DNA of 64,000 nt from the NCBI RefSeq assembly GCF_028764065.1, contig NZ_JACOFN010000004.1:41008-105007 (forward strand), in the 5' to 3' direction. Origin of the DNA: Fructobacillus sp. CRL 2054 (GTDB lineage Bacteria > Bacillota > Bacilli > Lactobacillales > Lactobacillaceae). Position 1 is the stretch's first letter; every line of letters starts with the position of its first letter. The position numbers were made by a program, and so were the translations under genes. Positions 1 through 7,590 of this stretch are shown piece by piece. Under the pieces are notes generated by a model, which saw only the letters and a program-made list of their open reading frames with translations, was not told the DNA's origin and made no database searches.

Positions 1-758
1 AAGTTTACGCCGTCAGCATGATACTTGACCTTAATGATATGGAAAGTACCGATTAACTTCTGATTAGCTGCTAAGACATCTTTTACGACGGCATTGTCAA
101 TGTGCGTTCGCGAGTAGTTGACTCGAACGCACCAGTGCAGGTAAAGAGGATTTTGGGGATCAAACCAAGACCATTTCTTGAGCTTTTCGTCAGAATCAGG
201 ACCAGTGGCGGGATTAACAACGACAGTGTCAGAATTGGGGGTTGTACCATTGTTGTCAGGCAAGCCCCAATTGATGACTGTTTTGTTACCCGTGTTGATT
301 TTATCTAGGTTCCAATGCAGTGTGATATTGAAAGAACCCTCAATGTAATTCTTCGCGCTCATGCTGATGGCCCAGTCGGTATAGTGAAGCGTAATGCGAC
401 GGGTAGTTGGATTCGTTGTGGCTTTGGCCACAACTTGATTGTCCTTATCCGTTATATCAAAAGTAAAGGTCGACAAGATATTGAACTGTTCAGGAATGAC
501 AACAGAACTGTCACGGTTACTTTCGGTAATGGCTCCCTGCGGAATTTTGAAGCCGTAGGTTACCCGCATGTCATCCGTTGGCCCGTAGGGATTAGCGTTT
601 TTATTGGTGAGATCTTCCAAACTGGCGCTGGTAATCCACTGGTTATCAGTGCTTGCTGCTGAAATTTGCTTGCTTTGACTGAATCCCCATACAGTGAGTG
701 TAAGGGCAGCCAGGACAAGGAGAGACAGCTTGCGAATTGATACGCTACTTTTAATCAT
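1..758 (-). CDS. Secreted adhesin-like protein, 3' part off the window
   Basis: The reading frame is open from an ATG at 758 to the window edge, giving about 252 codons of an unfinished protein. The start is fixed by AAGGAG ending 7 bases upstream. Residues 1-35 form a signal peptide (KSSVSIRK basic stretch, then a hydrophobic core), followed by SAAST as a likely cleavage region. The rest is beta-rich, with segments such as KKWSWFDPQNPLYLHW that match KWSSFDKNDENLIHWGV in the LPATG protein at 7591, so the two are distant paralogues with an adhesive Ig-like (SDR/collagen-binding type) fold. Any cell-wall anchor would lie outside the window. Function as a surface adhesin is inferred. Confidence 0.75.
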   Translation of the reverse strand, partial: MIKSSVSIRKLSLLVLAALTLTVWGFSQSKQISAASTDNQWITSASLEDLTNKNANPYGPTDDMRVTYGFKIPQGAITESNRDSSVVIPEQFNILSTFTFDITDKDNQVVAKATTNPTTRRITLHYTDWAISMSAKNYIEGSFNITLHWNLDKINTGNKTVINWGLPDNNGTTPNSDTVVVNPATGPDSDEKLKKWSWFDPQNPLYLHWCVRVNYSRTHIDNAVVKDVLAANQKLIGTFHIIKVKYHADGVN

Positions 759-802
759 ATTTTTCTCCTTAAAGTGCCATTGTACCCCCTGTTTAAGAAA
801 TA

Positions 803-832
803 TTTCAAATGTATTTCAAAATTCGTTTGAAA
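803..832. promoter_or_regulatory. Cluster of TTTCAAA/TTTGAAA motifs upstream of the adhesin
   Basis: TTTCAAA occurs at 803-809 and 814-820, and its inverted form TTTGAAA at 826-832. The 11-12 base spacing is about one helical turn. The cluster lies 45-75 bases upstream of the minus-strand adhesin start, so it could be an operator. No regulator is identified; this is only a pattern seen in the sequence. Confidence 0.3.
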
Positions 833-999
833 GTAATGAAGGTGGATCTTGATAAACGATAAAAGTTCCACGAGGTTCTTTAAAAAAGAAAGTAGTTTTG
901 CCATATAATAGTAGAAAATCATTTCATTCTACTCCTAAAGGACTAACTTAAAAGATATTAATAAATGGTAAAAAAGACTGTCAAAAACTGCTTTTTTCA

Positions 1000-1028
1000 T
1001 TGACAGGGACCCCTATATTTTATATACT
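1000..1028 (+). promoter_or_regulatory. Promoter of rplM-rpsI
   Basis: TTGACA at 1000-1005 and TATACT at 1023-1028 are separated by exactly 17 bases, close to the vegetative sigma consensus. The start of transcription should be near 1035, giving a leader of about 95 bases. The rest of 760-999 holds no convincing gene. Confidence 0.85.
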
Positions 1029-1035
1029 GAACATC

Positions 1036-1125
1036 GGTATTGTTTACCTCACGATAAGCCCCGGAAACTTATTGTAACCGTTCGAGAAGGAACGCTCGAA
1101 CATTGTAAACAACTAATTAAAGGAG
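1036..1125 (+). promoter_or_regulatory. Ribosomal protein L13-type leader
   Basis: The untranslated leader folds with an outer stem TTGTTTAC (1040-1047) with GTAAACAA (1105-1112) and an inner hairpin GTTCGAG (1080-1086) with CTCGAAC (1095-1101). The ribosome binding site AAAGGAG follows just downstream. Firmicutes rplM-rpsI operons commonly carry a structured L13 leader thought to be bound by L13 itself. The pairing is seen here; the autoregulation is inferred from the family. Confidence 0.65.
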
Positions 1126-1131
1126 CGCGCT

Positions 1132-1575
1132 ATGCGTACAACATTTTTAGCAAAGCCAGGCGAAATCGAAAAGAAGTGGTACATCATTGATGCAAAGGAC
1201 GTCGTATTAGGACGTTTGTCAACTGTTGTTGCTGCAATTTTGCGTGGTAAGAACAAGCCAACCTTCACACCAAACGTTGACATGGGTGATAACGTTATCA
1301 TCATCAACGCTTCAGAAGTGAAGTTCACTGGTAAGAAGGCAACTGACAAGATTTACTACCATCACTCAAACCACCCAGGTGGCTTGAAGGAACGTACTGC
1401 TGGTAATTACCGTCAATACGATCCAGAAAAGTTGTTGGAATTGTCAATCAAGGGTATGTTGCCTAAGACTTCTTTGGGTCGCAAGCAAGGTTTGAACCTC
1501 CACGTCTACGCTGGAGCAGATCACAACCATGCTGCACAAAAGCCTGAAGTGCTTGACATCAACAAGTTAGTTTAA
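1132..1575 (+). CDS. rplM: 50S ribosomal protein L13
   Basis: This 147-residue protein has the usual L13 length and motifs: [25 protein letters not shown] near the N-terminus, a central [12 protein letters not shown] segment, and [20 protein letters not shown] in the last third. L13 binds 23S rRNA early in assembly of the large subunit. The start follows AAAGGAGCGCGCT at good spacing. It is the first gene of the conserved rplM-rpsI operon, behind a near-consensus promoter and a folded leader. Codon use is strongly biased, as expected for a highly expressed gene. Confidence 0.98.
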   Translation: MRTTFLAKPGEIEKKWYIIDAKDVVLGRLSTVVAAILRGKNKPTFTPNVDMGDNVIIINASEVKFTGKKATDKIYYHHSNHPGGLKERTAGNYRQYDPEKLLELSIKGMLPKTSLGRKQGLNLHVYAGADHNHAAQKPEVLDINKLV

Positions 1576-1592
1576 GAAAGGAGACCAAGAAT

Positions 1593-1988
1593 ATGACTGA
1601 ATCAGCTCAATATCGTGGAACCGGTCGTCGTAAGAACTCAGTTGCCCGTGTACGTTTGGTACCAGGAACTGGCGCAATTACGATGAATGGTAAGTCTATC
1701 GAAGACTACATTCCTTTCCCTAACTTGCGTGAAGTTGTTTTGCAACCATTTAACGCTACTGATACGTTGGGTAACTACGACGTACTTGTTAACGTTAACG
1801 GTGGTGGATTCTCAGGACAAGCTGGTGCAACTCGTCACGGTATCGCCCGTGCCTTGTTGACTGTTGACCCTGACTTCCGTACTGCATTGAAGCAAGCTGG
1901 TCTTTTGACTCGTGACGCTCGTATGAAGGAACGTAAGAAGCCAGGTCTTAAGAAGGCCCGTAAGGCATCACAGTTCTCAAAGCGTTAA
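1593..1988 (+). CDS. rpsI: 30S ribosomal protein S9
   Basis: This 131-residue protein has the S9 signature [19 protein letters not shown] in its middle and the basic tail ending [12 protein letters not shown], which reaches into the decoding centre next to P-site tRNA. It starts with AAAGGAGACC 17 bases after rplM stops and shares its promoter. A strong hairpin terminator follows about 20 bases after the stop, closing the two-gene operon. Confidence 0.98.
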   Translation: MTESAQYRGTGRRKNSVARVRLVPGTGAITMNGKSIEDYIPFPNLREVVLQPFNATDTLGNYDVLVNVNGGGFSGQAGATRHGIARALLTVDPDFRTALKQAGLLTRDARMKERKKPGLKKARKASQFSKR

Positions 1989-2008
1989 TCTACGGATTAT
2001 CTCTTTAC

Positions 2009-2037
2009 AAAAAGCTCGCATTTGCGGGCTTTTTTTG
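2009..2037 (+). terminator. Terminator of rplM-rpsI
   Basis: AAAGCTCGC pairs with GCGGGCTTT (one G-T pair) across an ATTT loop, followed by a run of seven T. Confidence 0.9.
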
Positions 2038-2176
2038 TGTCTAAATTTTTACTTGAAGCATCTAAGCTAAAAAAACGACGGTTTTTGCCATTAATACTCT
2101 CTTTAATGGGCTCTTTATCGAAATATCGCTATTATTTGCATAAAGGCGAGTGCGATAGAGTGAATAAGGAGATTTT

Positions 2177-3469
2177 ATGACAAAATACCAGTCATTATTG
2201 AAGTTGAAATACAACGGCCGAGGACGAACGCTTTCCGATGAGGAGGTACAAGAAGAATATCAGAAACGTTATCATTCTTGGTCTGCTCACCGGACAGCGC
2301 TCTTGCCTGTCTTGAATGACTATCGGAATCGTCATTTTCAAAATCATCCTTATCTCATCTTTTATACCTTGACGACTGAAATTGAAAAACAGCTAGCCGA
2401 CTTTGGGGATAACTCCTTGGAAATACAGGGGTTAATCAAGGATTTACCGGTGATTGCCCAACAGACATATATTCGGAAAAGCTTGGTTGAAGAGATTTAT
2501 CGATCGAATGAGATTGAAGGGGTAAAAACGAGCCGTTATGAACTAAACACCATCGCAGGCGAGCTAATTGGAACAGATGGTGCAGTAAAAAAAGGAAAAC
2601 GTTTGATGTCAACGGTTAAACAGTACCTGGCTAGCATCGAAGGACAACCGCTTCAAATGAATGACTTAGCAGCTTACCGGATCCTTTACGATGAACTTCT
2701 CAAGGGAGAGATTCCAGAAGAAAGCCAGCCTGATGGGCGACTTTTTCGGAATAGTAAAGTTTACGTTGGCTCTTCAACAAGGGTTCGCCATCAGCCACCA
2801 AAATTCGAAAGGGAGATTGAGCAAGGCCTCATAGACTTGCTTGATTATATGAAGACGGATAAAGCCTTTCCAATTATTAAAGGACTGGTTAGCCATTTTA
2901 TGTTTGAAAACATGCACCCCTTTTTTGATGGGAATGGGCGAATGGGACGGTATTTGCTCTCCGCTTATCTTTCTGAAAAGACCGATATGTATACAGGGAT
3001 GGCAATTTCAGCGGCCATTTTAGTTGAACGAAACCGTTACTACGCTCTCTTTAAGGAGGCGGGGGATGTGTTGAACTTTGCTGATTTAACGATGTTTATT
3101 GAGGGGATGCTGAACATTGTGGTTGCTGGGCAGGAACAGATACTTGCGGACTTAAAGCAGCGCAAGCAAGCCTTGAACGAAGCACTGGAAGAGTTGAAGC
3201 AAAATATGCAGGTTCATTTTCAGAGCTGGACTCTATCAGACCACGAAGAAGAAATCGTTGCAGGGATTCTCTCCCTTCTTTTGCAGTCACAGGTGTTTGA
3301 AAATGAGTTCAATGGTGGTGTAAAAGTCATTGAAATCGCAGGGCGTTTAAAATCAGACTATCGTTTTTCTGAGGTGCAGGTTCGTCGACTTTGTCAATTT
3401 CTAGAGCATCAGGGACTAGTGGAAAAACGTAAATTACGACCTCTTTGTTATGCCCTGGTGGAGAACTAG
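2177..3469 (+). CDS. Fic-domain protein (probable AMP-transferase)
   Basis: This 430-residue protein carries a complete Fic motif, HPFFDGNGRMGR, at residues 247-258, including the catalytic His and the phosphate-binding GNGR. Fic enzymes usually move AMP, and sometimes other phosphate groups, onto target proteins. Residues 110-115 (SNEIEG) match the inhibitory helix motif [S/T]xxxE[G/N] that blocks ATP binding in class II Fic proteins, so the enzyme is probably self-inhibited. The last 60 residues (VIEIAGRLKS to VEKRKLR) look like a winged helix. AAGGAG precedes the start. It stands alone, with no antitoxin gene next to it. The target is unknown. Confidence 0.9.
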   Translation: MTKYQSLLKLKYNGRGRTLSDEEVQEEYQKRYHSWSAHRTALLPVLNDYRNRHFQNHPYLIFYTLTTEIEKQLADFGDNSLEIQGLIKDLPVIAQQTYIRKSLVEEIYRSNEIEGVKTSRYELNTIAGELIGTDGAVKKGKRLMSTVKQYLASIEGQPLQMNDLAAYRILYDELLKGEIPEESQPDGRLFRNSKVYVGSSTRVRHQPPKFEREIEQGLIDLLDYMKTDKAFPIIKGLVSHFMFENMHPFFDGNGRMGRYLLSAYLSEKTDMYTGMAISAAILVERNRYYALFKEAGDVLNFADLTMFIEGMLNIVVAGQEQILADLKQRKQALNEALEELKQNMQVHFQSWTLSDHEEEIVAGILSLLLQSQVFENEFNGGVKVIEIAGRLKSDYRFSEVQVRRLCQFLEHQGLVEKRKLRPLCYALVEN

Positions 3470-3536
3470 TGTGGGACTACTTAGTGGTGTGCTACACTAT
3501 TCTTAGTAGAAAAAAGAAATTAGGATAGAGATACCC

Positions 3537-3656
3537 ATGAGATTAATTAATCGAATTATTGCGGACTTCAAACAGATCCGTCCATTAACTTGGATTATTG
3601 TGGCCATTTTGTTGGTCGCAATTATCGCCATTGCCCCTTCAGCATTGAAGGGTTAA
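3537..3656 (+). CDS. Small single-span membrane protein, 39 residues
   Basis: An ATG at 3537 opens a 39-codon frame: a basic, amphipathic start (RLINRIIADFKQIR), then one clear membrane span (TWIIVAILLVAIIAIAP) and a short SALKG end. It lies between a possible extended -10 (TGCTACACT, 3490-3498) and a strong terminator, so it appears to be its own short transcript. The ribosome binding site (AGGATAGAG) is only moderate. No relatives are recognised. The short basic-plus-membrane design resembles small regulatory or toxin-like membrane peptides, but that is only an analogy. Confidence 0.55.
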   Translation: MRLINRIIADFKQIRPLTWIIVAILLVAIIAIAPSALKG

Positions 3657-3663
3657 TAAAATA

Positions 3664-3696
3664 AAGGGGGCTTGCTAGTTAGCAGGCCTTTTTATT
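3664..3696 (+). terminator. Terminator after the 39-residue membrane protein
   Basis: GGCTTGCTA pairs with TAGCAGGCC (one G-T pair) and is followed by TTTTTATTTTT. Confidence 0.8.
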
Positions 3697-3851
3697 TTTC
3701 AACAACGTTCACTTATTTGGCTTGAAAACATTCAAATAAGTAGGAAAATACGTAAATCAAGGCCTTTTTTGGCTGATAATTTAATAAATGACCGTTTTTG
3801 TGGTAGACTTTTCACTGTTTATAGAGCTTTTATAAAAGCAAAGGAGAGAAC

Positions 3852-4817
3852 ATGACTAGTAAGAAAGATTGGGAAGACTATTTCGAGTTGTTAAACGGTC
3901 GGAAGCCAACCCCAGATGAAGTTGCAGAAGCGTTGAAGCAGGGAAAGTTTGAAGCGCCCCAACCACAGCCAAAGCCAGCGCAACCAGCGATGGCAGAACG
4001 TCCAGCGGCACCAGTACAAACAACGGCTGCACCAGCGGCCCCTGCTAAGGAAGGCCAAGCGAAGAGCTTCTTAGCTTGGTACAAGGATGCACTCTTGCAC
4101 CCAGTGAACGCAGCCAGTCGTGCGGAAAAACCACACTTTGGTTATGCCATTATTTCTTATTTGGTTACGGTTTTGTTGTCAGCCGGCATCTTCTGGAACA
4201 TCACTTGCCGTGTCTTTGCCTGGGCAAAGCAGCAACAGGGAGCGGACACGTCATTGATTAACAAGATTGCTGATCAAGTGACCACACCAATCTTTACTAC
4301 TTTCTTGATAACCTTTGTCTTCTTGTTCTTGGTTGCTTTGCCAGGACTATTCTTGACAGCTAAGAATGGTAAGGGCTTCAAGGACCTCTGTGCTGACTAC
4401 CTATCATGGTTCCCAGCTATTTCATTGATTGCTTTGCTTGGCTTTATCTATTCTTACGTAGCTTCAATGCCATCAAGCAGCGAATGGGAGAACATGCTCG
4501 AATCAGCCTTCGATAATGGTAACTTCACACCATTGATGAACGGTATCTCAAGTGTGCTTCTCACTATTTTGCCTTTGATTGCGATTCCACTCTTCGCCAT
4601 CGGTTTGACCAACTACAAGGCCTTCCAAATGGTCATCGAAGCCCGCATTCAGGGACAAAAGTTTGATGCCTTCTGGTGGTTCATTATCCAAATTGTGATT
4701 ACGGTTGTGATTGCTATCATTGTGATGAATGTCGTTGTGGATCCACAGTTTACTTCTTTGGGTAACAAGATTGCCAACACGATTTCAAATGCGACATCAA
4801 GCTCATACTCATATTAA
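3852..4817 (+). CDS. Five-TM membrane protein with N-terminal W..YF..NGR.P motif
   Basis: The 321-residue protein starts with a soluble motif of about 30 residues (DWEDYFELLNGRKPTPDEV...GKF, residues 7-33). A Pro/Ala/Gln-rich linker and about five membrane spans from residue 95 onward follow. It is a paralogue of the next gene (5005), with the same order of motif, linker and spans and a matching FPA..L..L.GF.YS..AS..S segment. The layout recalls families in which a zinc ribbon precedes a multi-span domain, but here there are no N-terminal cysteines. It has its own terminator and a possible extended -10 (TGGTAGACT) at 3801-3809. Its role is unknown; envelope stress is a guess from the TcaA-like neighbour. 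Confidence 0.75.
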   Translation: MTSKKDWEDYFELLNGRKPTPDEVAEALKQGKFEAPQPQPKPAQPAMAERPAAPVQTTAAPAAPAKEGQAKSFLAWYKDALLHPVNAASRAEKPHFGYAIISYLVTVLLSAGIFWNITCRVFAWAKQQQGADTSLINKIADQVTTPIFTTFLITFVFLFLVALPGLFLTAKNGKGFKDLCADYLSWFPAISLIALLGFIYSYVASMPSSSEWENMLESAFDNGNFTPLMNGISSVLLTILPLIAIPLFAIGLTNYKAFQMVIEARIQGQKFDAFWWFIIQIVITVVIAIIVMNVVVDPQFTSLGNKIANTISNATSSSYSY

Positions 4818-4845
4818 TTAACTAGAAACACTTTGTTTTGTTTAG

Positions 4846-4873
4846 AAAAAGTCGGTCTGTCCGGCTTTTTTTA
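4846..4873 (+). terminator. Terminator after the first five-TM protein
   Basis: AAGTCGG pairs with CCGGCTT around TCTGT, with a following T run. Confidence 0.8.
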
Positions 4874-4955
4874 TGGCTTAAAAGTTAAGCTTTGTTAAAA
4901 AGTCGAACAATCTGGCCAAAATGTCGGTTGATATTTTTAATAAAACTCTGATACG

Positions 4956-4964
4956 TGGTACAAT
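4956..4964 (+). promoter_or_regulatory. Extended -10 promoter of the second five-TM gene
   Basis: TGGTACAAT matches the extended -10 pattern (TGnTATAAT). No good -35 box is visible 17 bases upstream. It sits 41 bases before the start codon at 5005. Confidence 0.5.
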
Positions 4965-5004
4965 TTGAACTGTTATTTAATATAAATGAAATAGGAGAGA
5001 AGAT

Positions 5005-5907
5005 ATGTCTACTCGTAAAGAATGGGAAGAATATTTCCAAGCTGTTAACGATCGCATGCCTAGCGATGCGGAAGCAGCGGAAGCCTTGCAAAAGGGTGAA
5101 TTCCAAGAAGCTACAACAGCACAAGCAGCACCAGCACAGGAAGCTGCCCAACCAGCACAGGCTGCTCAAGCACAACAAGGTCAACCAAACGAAAAGGTTG
5201 AAGAATTTAAGAAGCAAGCTGGTAACTACTTTGCTTGGTTCAAGGAACGTGCTATGGCGCCTTCAAAGTTCATGAACGAAGAAAAGCCAAACAAGATGTT
5301 CTTGTGGATTTCATTTGCATTGGCTGTTATCTTTGCTGCTTTGACACCATGGAACTACTTGCGTCGTGTTTTGGATCAATTGAATAACCAAACTGGTGGT
5401 GCAAGCTCTTCAACTAAGTCTGCCATGAGCTCATTCTTGAACTCAACATTCATCGACTCTGCCTTGATTATGATTGTTCTCTTCTTGGCTGCCTTCGTTG
5501 GAATGGCTATCTTGTTGAACAAGAAGGAAAACTTCCAAGTGATGTTGAACAAGTACTTGGTAATCTTCCCAGCTGCTACTGTTTTGACTTTTATTGGTTT
5601 CTTGTACTCATTCTTTGCAAGCACACCTTCATTGTCAGACTACAGCGCCTTTAAGTCAGCTATCAATGACCCATTGTCATTTAACATGTCAATTGCTGGT
5701 ATCGTTGTCTTCGTGATCACGATGATTGTTGCCTTCCAGTTCATCCAAAAGAACTTGGTTTCTGACCAAAAGATGGACATTATCTGGTGGCAGTTGCTTC
5801 AATTTGTTATCACAGCCGTTGTCTTCGTTGTTTTGGTAAGCTACGTCTTCCAACCAATGTTGGATTCAGCTGCCACAACATTCATGAAGTCATCAATCTG
5901 GTACTAA
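5005..5907 (+). CDS. Five-TM membrane protein, paralogue of 3852
   Basis: The 300-residue protein has the same plan as the gene upstream: motif EWEEYFQAVNDRMPSDAEA...GEF at residues 7-33, an Ala/Gln-rich linker (AQAAPAQEAAQPAQAAQAQ region) and about five membrane spans. AGGAGAGAAG precedes the start. It ends only 4 bases before the TcaA-like gene, so the two are almost certainly cotranscribed. Codon use is strongly biased (TTG for Leu, AAG for Lys), like that of ribosomal genes, which hints at high expression. No enzyme motif is seen and the function is unknown. Confidence 0.75.
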   Translation: MSTRKEWEEYFQAVNDRMPSDAEAAEALQKGEFQEATTAQAAPAQEAAQPAQAAQAQQGQPNEKVEEFKKQAGNYFAWFKERAMAPSKFMNEEKPNKMFLWISFALAVIFAALTPWNYLRRVLDQLNNQTGGASSSTKSAMSSFLNSTFIDSALIMIVLFLAAFVGMAILLNKKENFQVMLNKYLVIFPAATVLTFIGFLYSFFASTPSLSDYSAFKSAINDPLSFNMSIAGIVVFVITMIVAFQFIQKNLVSDQKMDIIWWQLLQFVITAVVFVVLVSYVFQPMLDSAATTFMKSSIWY

Positions 5908-5911
5908 TACT

Positions 5912-7363
5912 ATGACGCAACAAGAATGGCTCGACGCCTTTAAAAGTCAAAATGGTCGTGAACCTTCACTTGACGAATTCAAGCAAGCTAAGGCCAATGG
6001 TTTTGCCATGGCTAAGCCAGCCCAATCTGTTTCGCCTCAAGACGAATTAAAGAAATGGGTTGCAGAATTTGAAAAGCAATATAACCGTAAGCCTTCATTT
6101 GATGAAGTAAAGCAACGCCGTTTCTTGGGGAATGCTAAGCCAGCACAGGCCACTCAACCTGTCCAGCCACAGCAATCAACCCAGGCAACGCAACCTGTGC
6201 AAGCACAAACTGCGCCTCAACAGCCACGTCGCCAAAAGGCTGCCCAACAAGCGACACCATCTGCAGCCCCACACCGCAACCACAAGAAGGCTGGTAAGGG
6301 GAAGAAGCGTGGAATTCGCTTATTAATTCTTATTATCGTGCTTTTGGGTGGTGGCTACTTCTTTGGACAGAGCTACTACTCATACGATTCATCAATGGAT
6401 CGTGCCGCAACGATGTTGAACAGCCACAGCTTGGATAAGTACAGCAAGAACGTGGTATGGGCTGACAACGATAAGACTTTGACTGGTAGTGAAGCTGAAC
6501 CATTGGCTGATTTGATGAAGTCCAGCAAGTACGACAGCAAGTCCAACATCAAGGATTTGTTGAAGTCAAATGCCTACGGTATTCAATTGAAGAAGACCGG
6601 TAAGAAGTTCTTTGTCTTCGACGACTACAAGGTTGTTGTACGTCCTGTGACGGTTAAGGTTTACACTGATCAATCTGGATTGACAGTGAAGGCTAACGGT
6701 AAGGTCTTGGACAACGACTCTGATTCAGACAGCGTAATTACTGTTAAGCACCAAGCACCAGGGCTCTACGAGTTCACGGCTGCTGGTACTTCAGACGGTG
6801 ACAAGTACAAGGGTAGTGACAACGAACAATTGGGTGATAGCTCAACTGCCCGTGTCTACATCTACACTGAAAAGTCATCATCATCTAGCTCATCTTCATC
6901 AAAGAACAAGTTGACAAAGGATGATGCCACATCAACACTTCAATCAATGGCTTCATTGCTTTCATCAATTGGTGCCAAGAATGATAGTGATAGCTCAAGT
7001 TCAACGACCGCATCAGACGTCTTTACTGACGGATCTGATAACAAGGCCTACACGGACTTCACTGAAATGATTAAGAACAACAAGACAACGTCAAAGCGTA
7101 CGGCTGACTCAATCAACTTTGGTTCAATCGACGTTCAAGACGTGAAGTCAACGGGTAAGAAGACTGCTGATGCAACCTTCAAGATGCAAGAAGATTTCAA
7201 TTACTCAGCTGATACTGATCCTGACAAGCACACTTCTGGTACTTTGACGCAAGTCTTCTTGCTTAAGGCACACATGAAGTATGACAAGAGTTCTGACAAG
7301 TGGTTAGTTGATAGCATCGATTCTAACCAACAGAAGATTTCTGAAACAGACAACACGAGGTAA
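5912..7363 (+). CDS. TcaA/YvbJ-like membrane-anchored protein with two N-terminal motifs
   Basis: The 483-residue protein has two copies of the local motif (EWLDAFKSQNGREPSLDEF at 5-23 and KWVAEFEKQYNRKPSFDEV at 48-66), a Gln/Pro-rich linker, one membrane span (about 134-152) and a large outside part. That part contains KKFFVFDDYKVVVRPVTVKVYT, which matches the middle domain of TcaA/YvbJ proteins, linked in staphylococci to glycopeptide response and the cell envelope. Those relatives start with a zinc ribbon; here the local motif takes its place. A serine-rich linker (after VYIYTEKS) leads to a C-terminal domain of SnoaL/NTF2-like size. There is no Shine-Dalgarno site before the ATG, so translation probably relies on coupling to the gene 4 bases upstream. 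Confidence 0.75.
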   Translation: MTQQEWLDAFKSQNGREPSLDEFKQAKANGFAMAKPAQSVSPQDELKKWVAEFEKQYNRKPSFDEVKQRRFLGNAKPAQATQPVQPQQSTQATQPVQAQTAPQQPRRQKAAQQATPSAAPHRNHKKAGKGKKRGIRLLILIIVLLGGGYFFGQSYYSYDSSMDRAATMLNSHSLDKYSKNVVWADNDKTLTGSEAEPLADLMKSSKYDSKSNIKDLLKSNAYGIQLKKTGKKFFVFDDYKVVVRPVTVKVYTDQSGLTVKANGKVLDNDSDSDSVITVKHQAPGLYEFTAAGTSDGDKYKGSDNEQLGDSSTARVYIYTEKSSSSSSSSSKNKLTKDDATSTLQSMASLLSSIGAKNDSDSSSSTTASDVFTDGSDNKAYTDFTEMIKNNKTTSKRTADSINFGSIDVQDVKSTGKKTADATFKMQEDFNYSADTDPDKHTSGTLTQVFLLKAHMKYDKSSDKWLVDSIDSNQQKISETDNTR

Positions 7364-7375
7364 TTGTGATGTTCT

Positions 7376-7402
7376 AAAAAAGTCCCTTCGGGGGCTTTTT
7401 TA
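7376..7402 (+). terminator. Terminator of the TcaA-like operon
   Basis: AAAAAAGTCCC pairs with GGGGCTTTTTT around a TTCG loop. Confidence 0.85.
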
Positions 7403-7451
7403 TTTTGGTGCAATGTTTGGTGAATATAATTGAAATTTTATGGCAATTTCT

Positions 7452-7480
7452 TTGACTTATTCCAAATAAAGTTGCAAAAT
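7452..7480 (+). promoter_or_regulatory. Possible promoter of the LPATG adhesin
   Basis: TTGACT (7452-7457) and CAAAAT (7475-7480) are 17 bases apart. The implied leader is about 100 bases and contains the short palindrome CTAACC-AAT-GGTTAG at 7502-7516 and a GGCT/AGCC hairpin. Whether these regulate the gene is unknown. Confidence 0.45.
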
Positions 7481-7590
7481 AGAGGCAGATAAAAGGTTGC
7501 CCTAACCAATGGTTAGAGAACTTGGCTGAATAGCCACCGCAACTACAGTGACATCAGCTTAGAATTGAGCAATCGGTTTGGAGAGCTGCT

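Noticed and set aside
102..662. Two plus-strand open frames
   Set aside because: They are antisense to the better supported secreted adhesin frame and have no ribosome sites.
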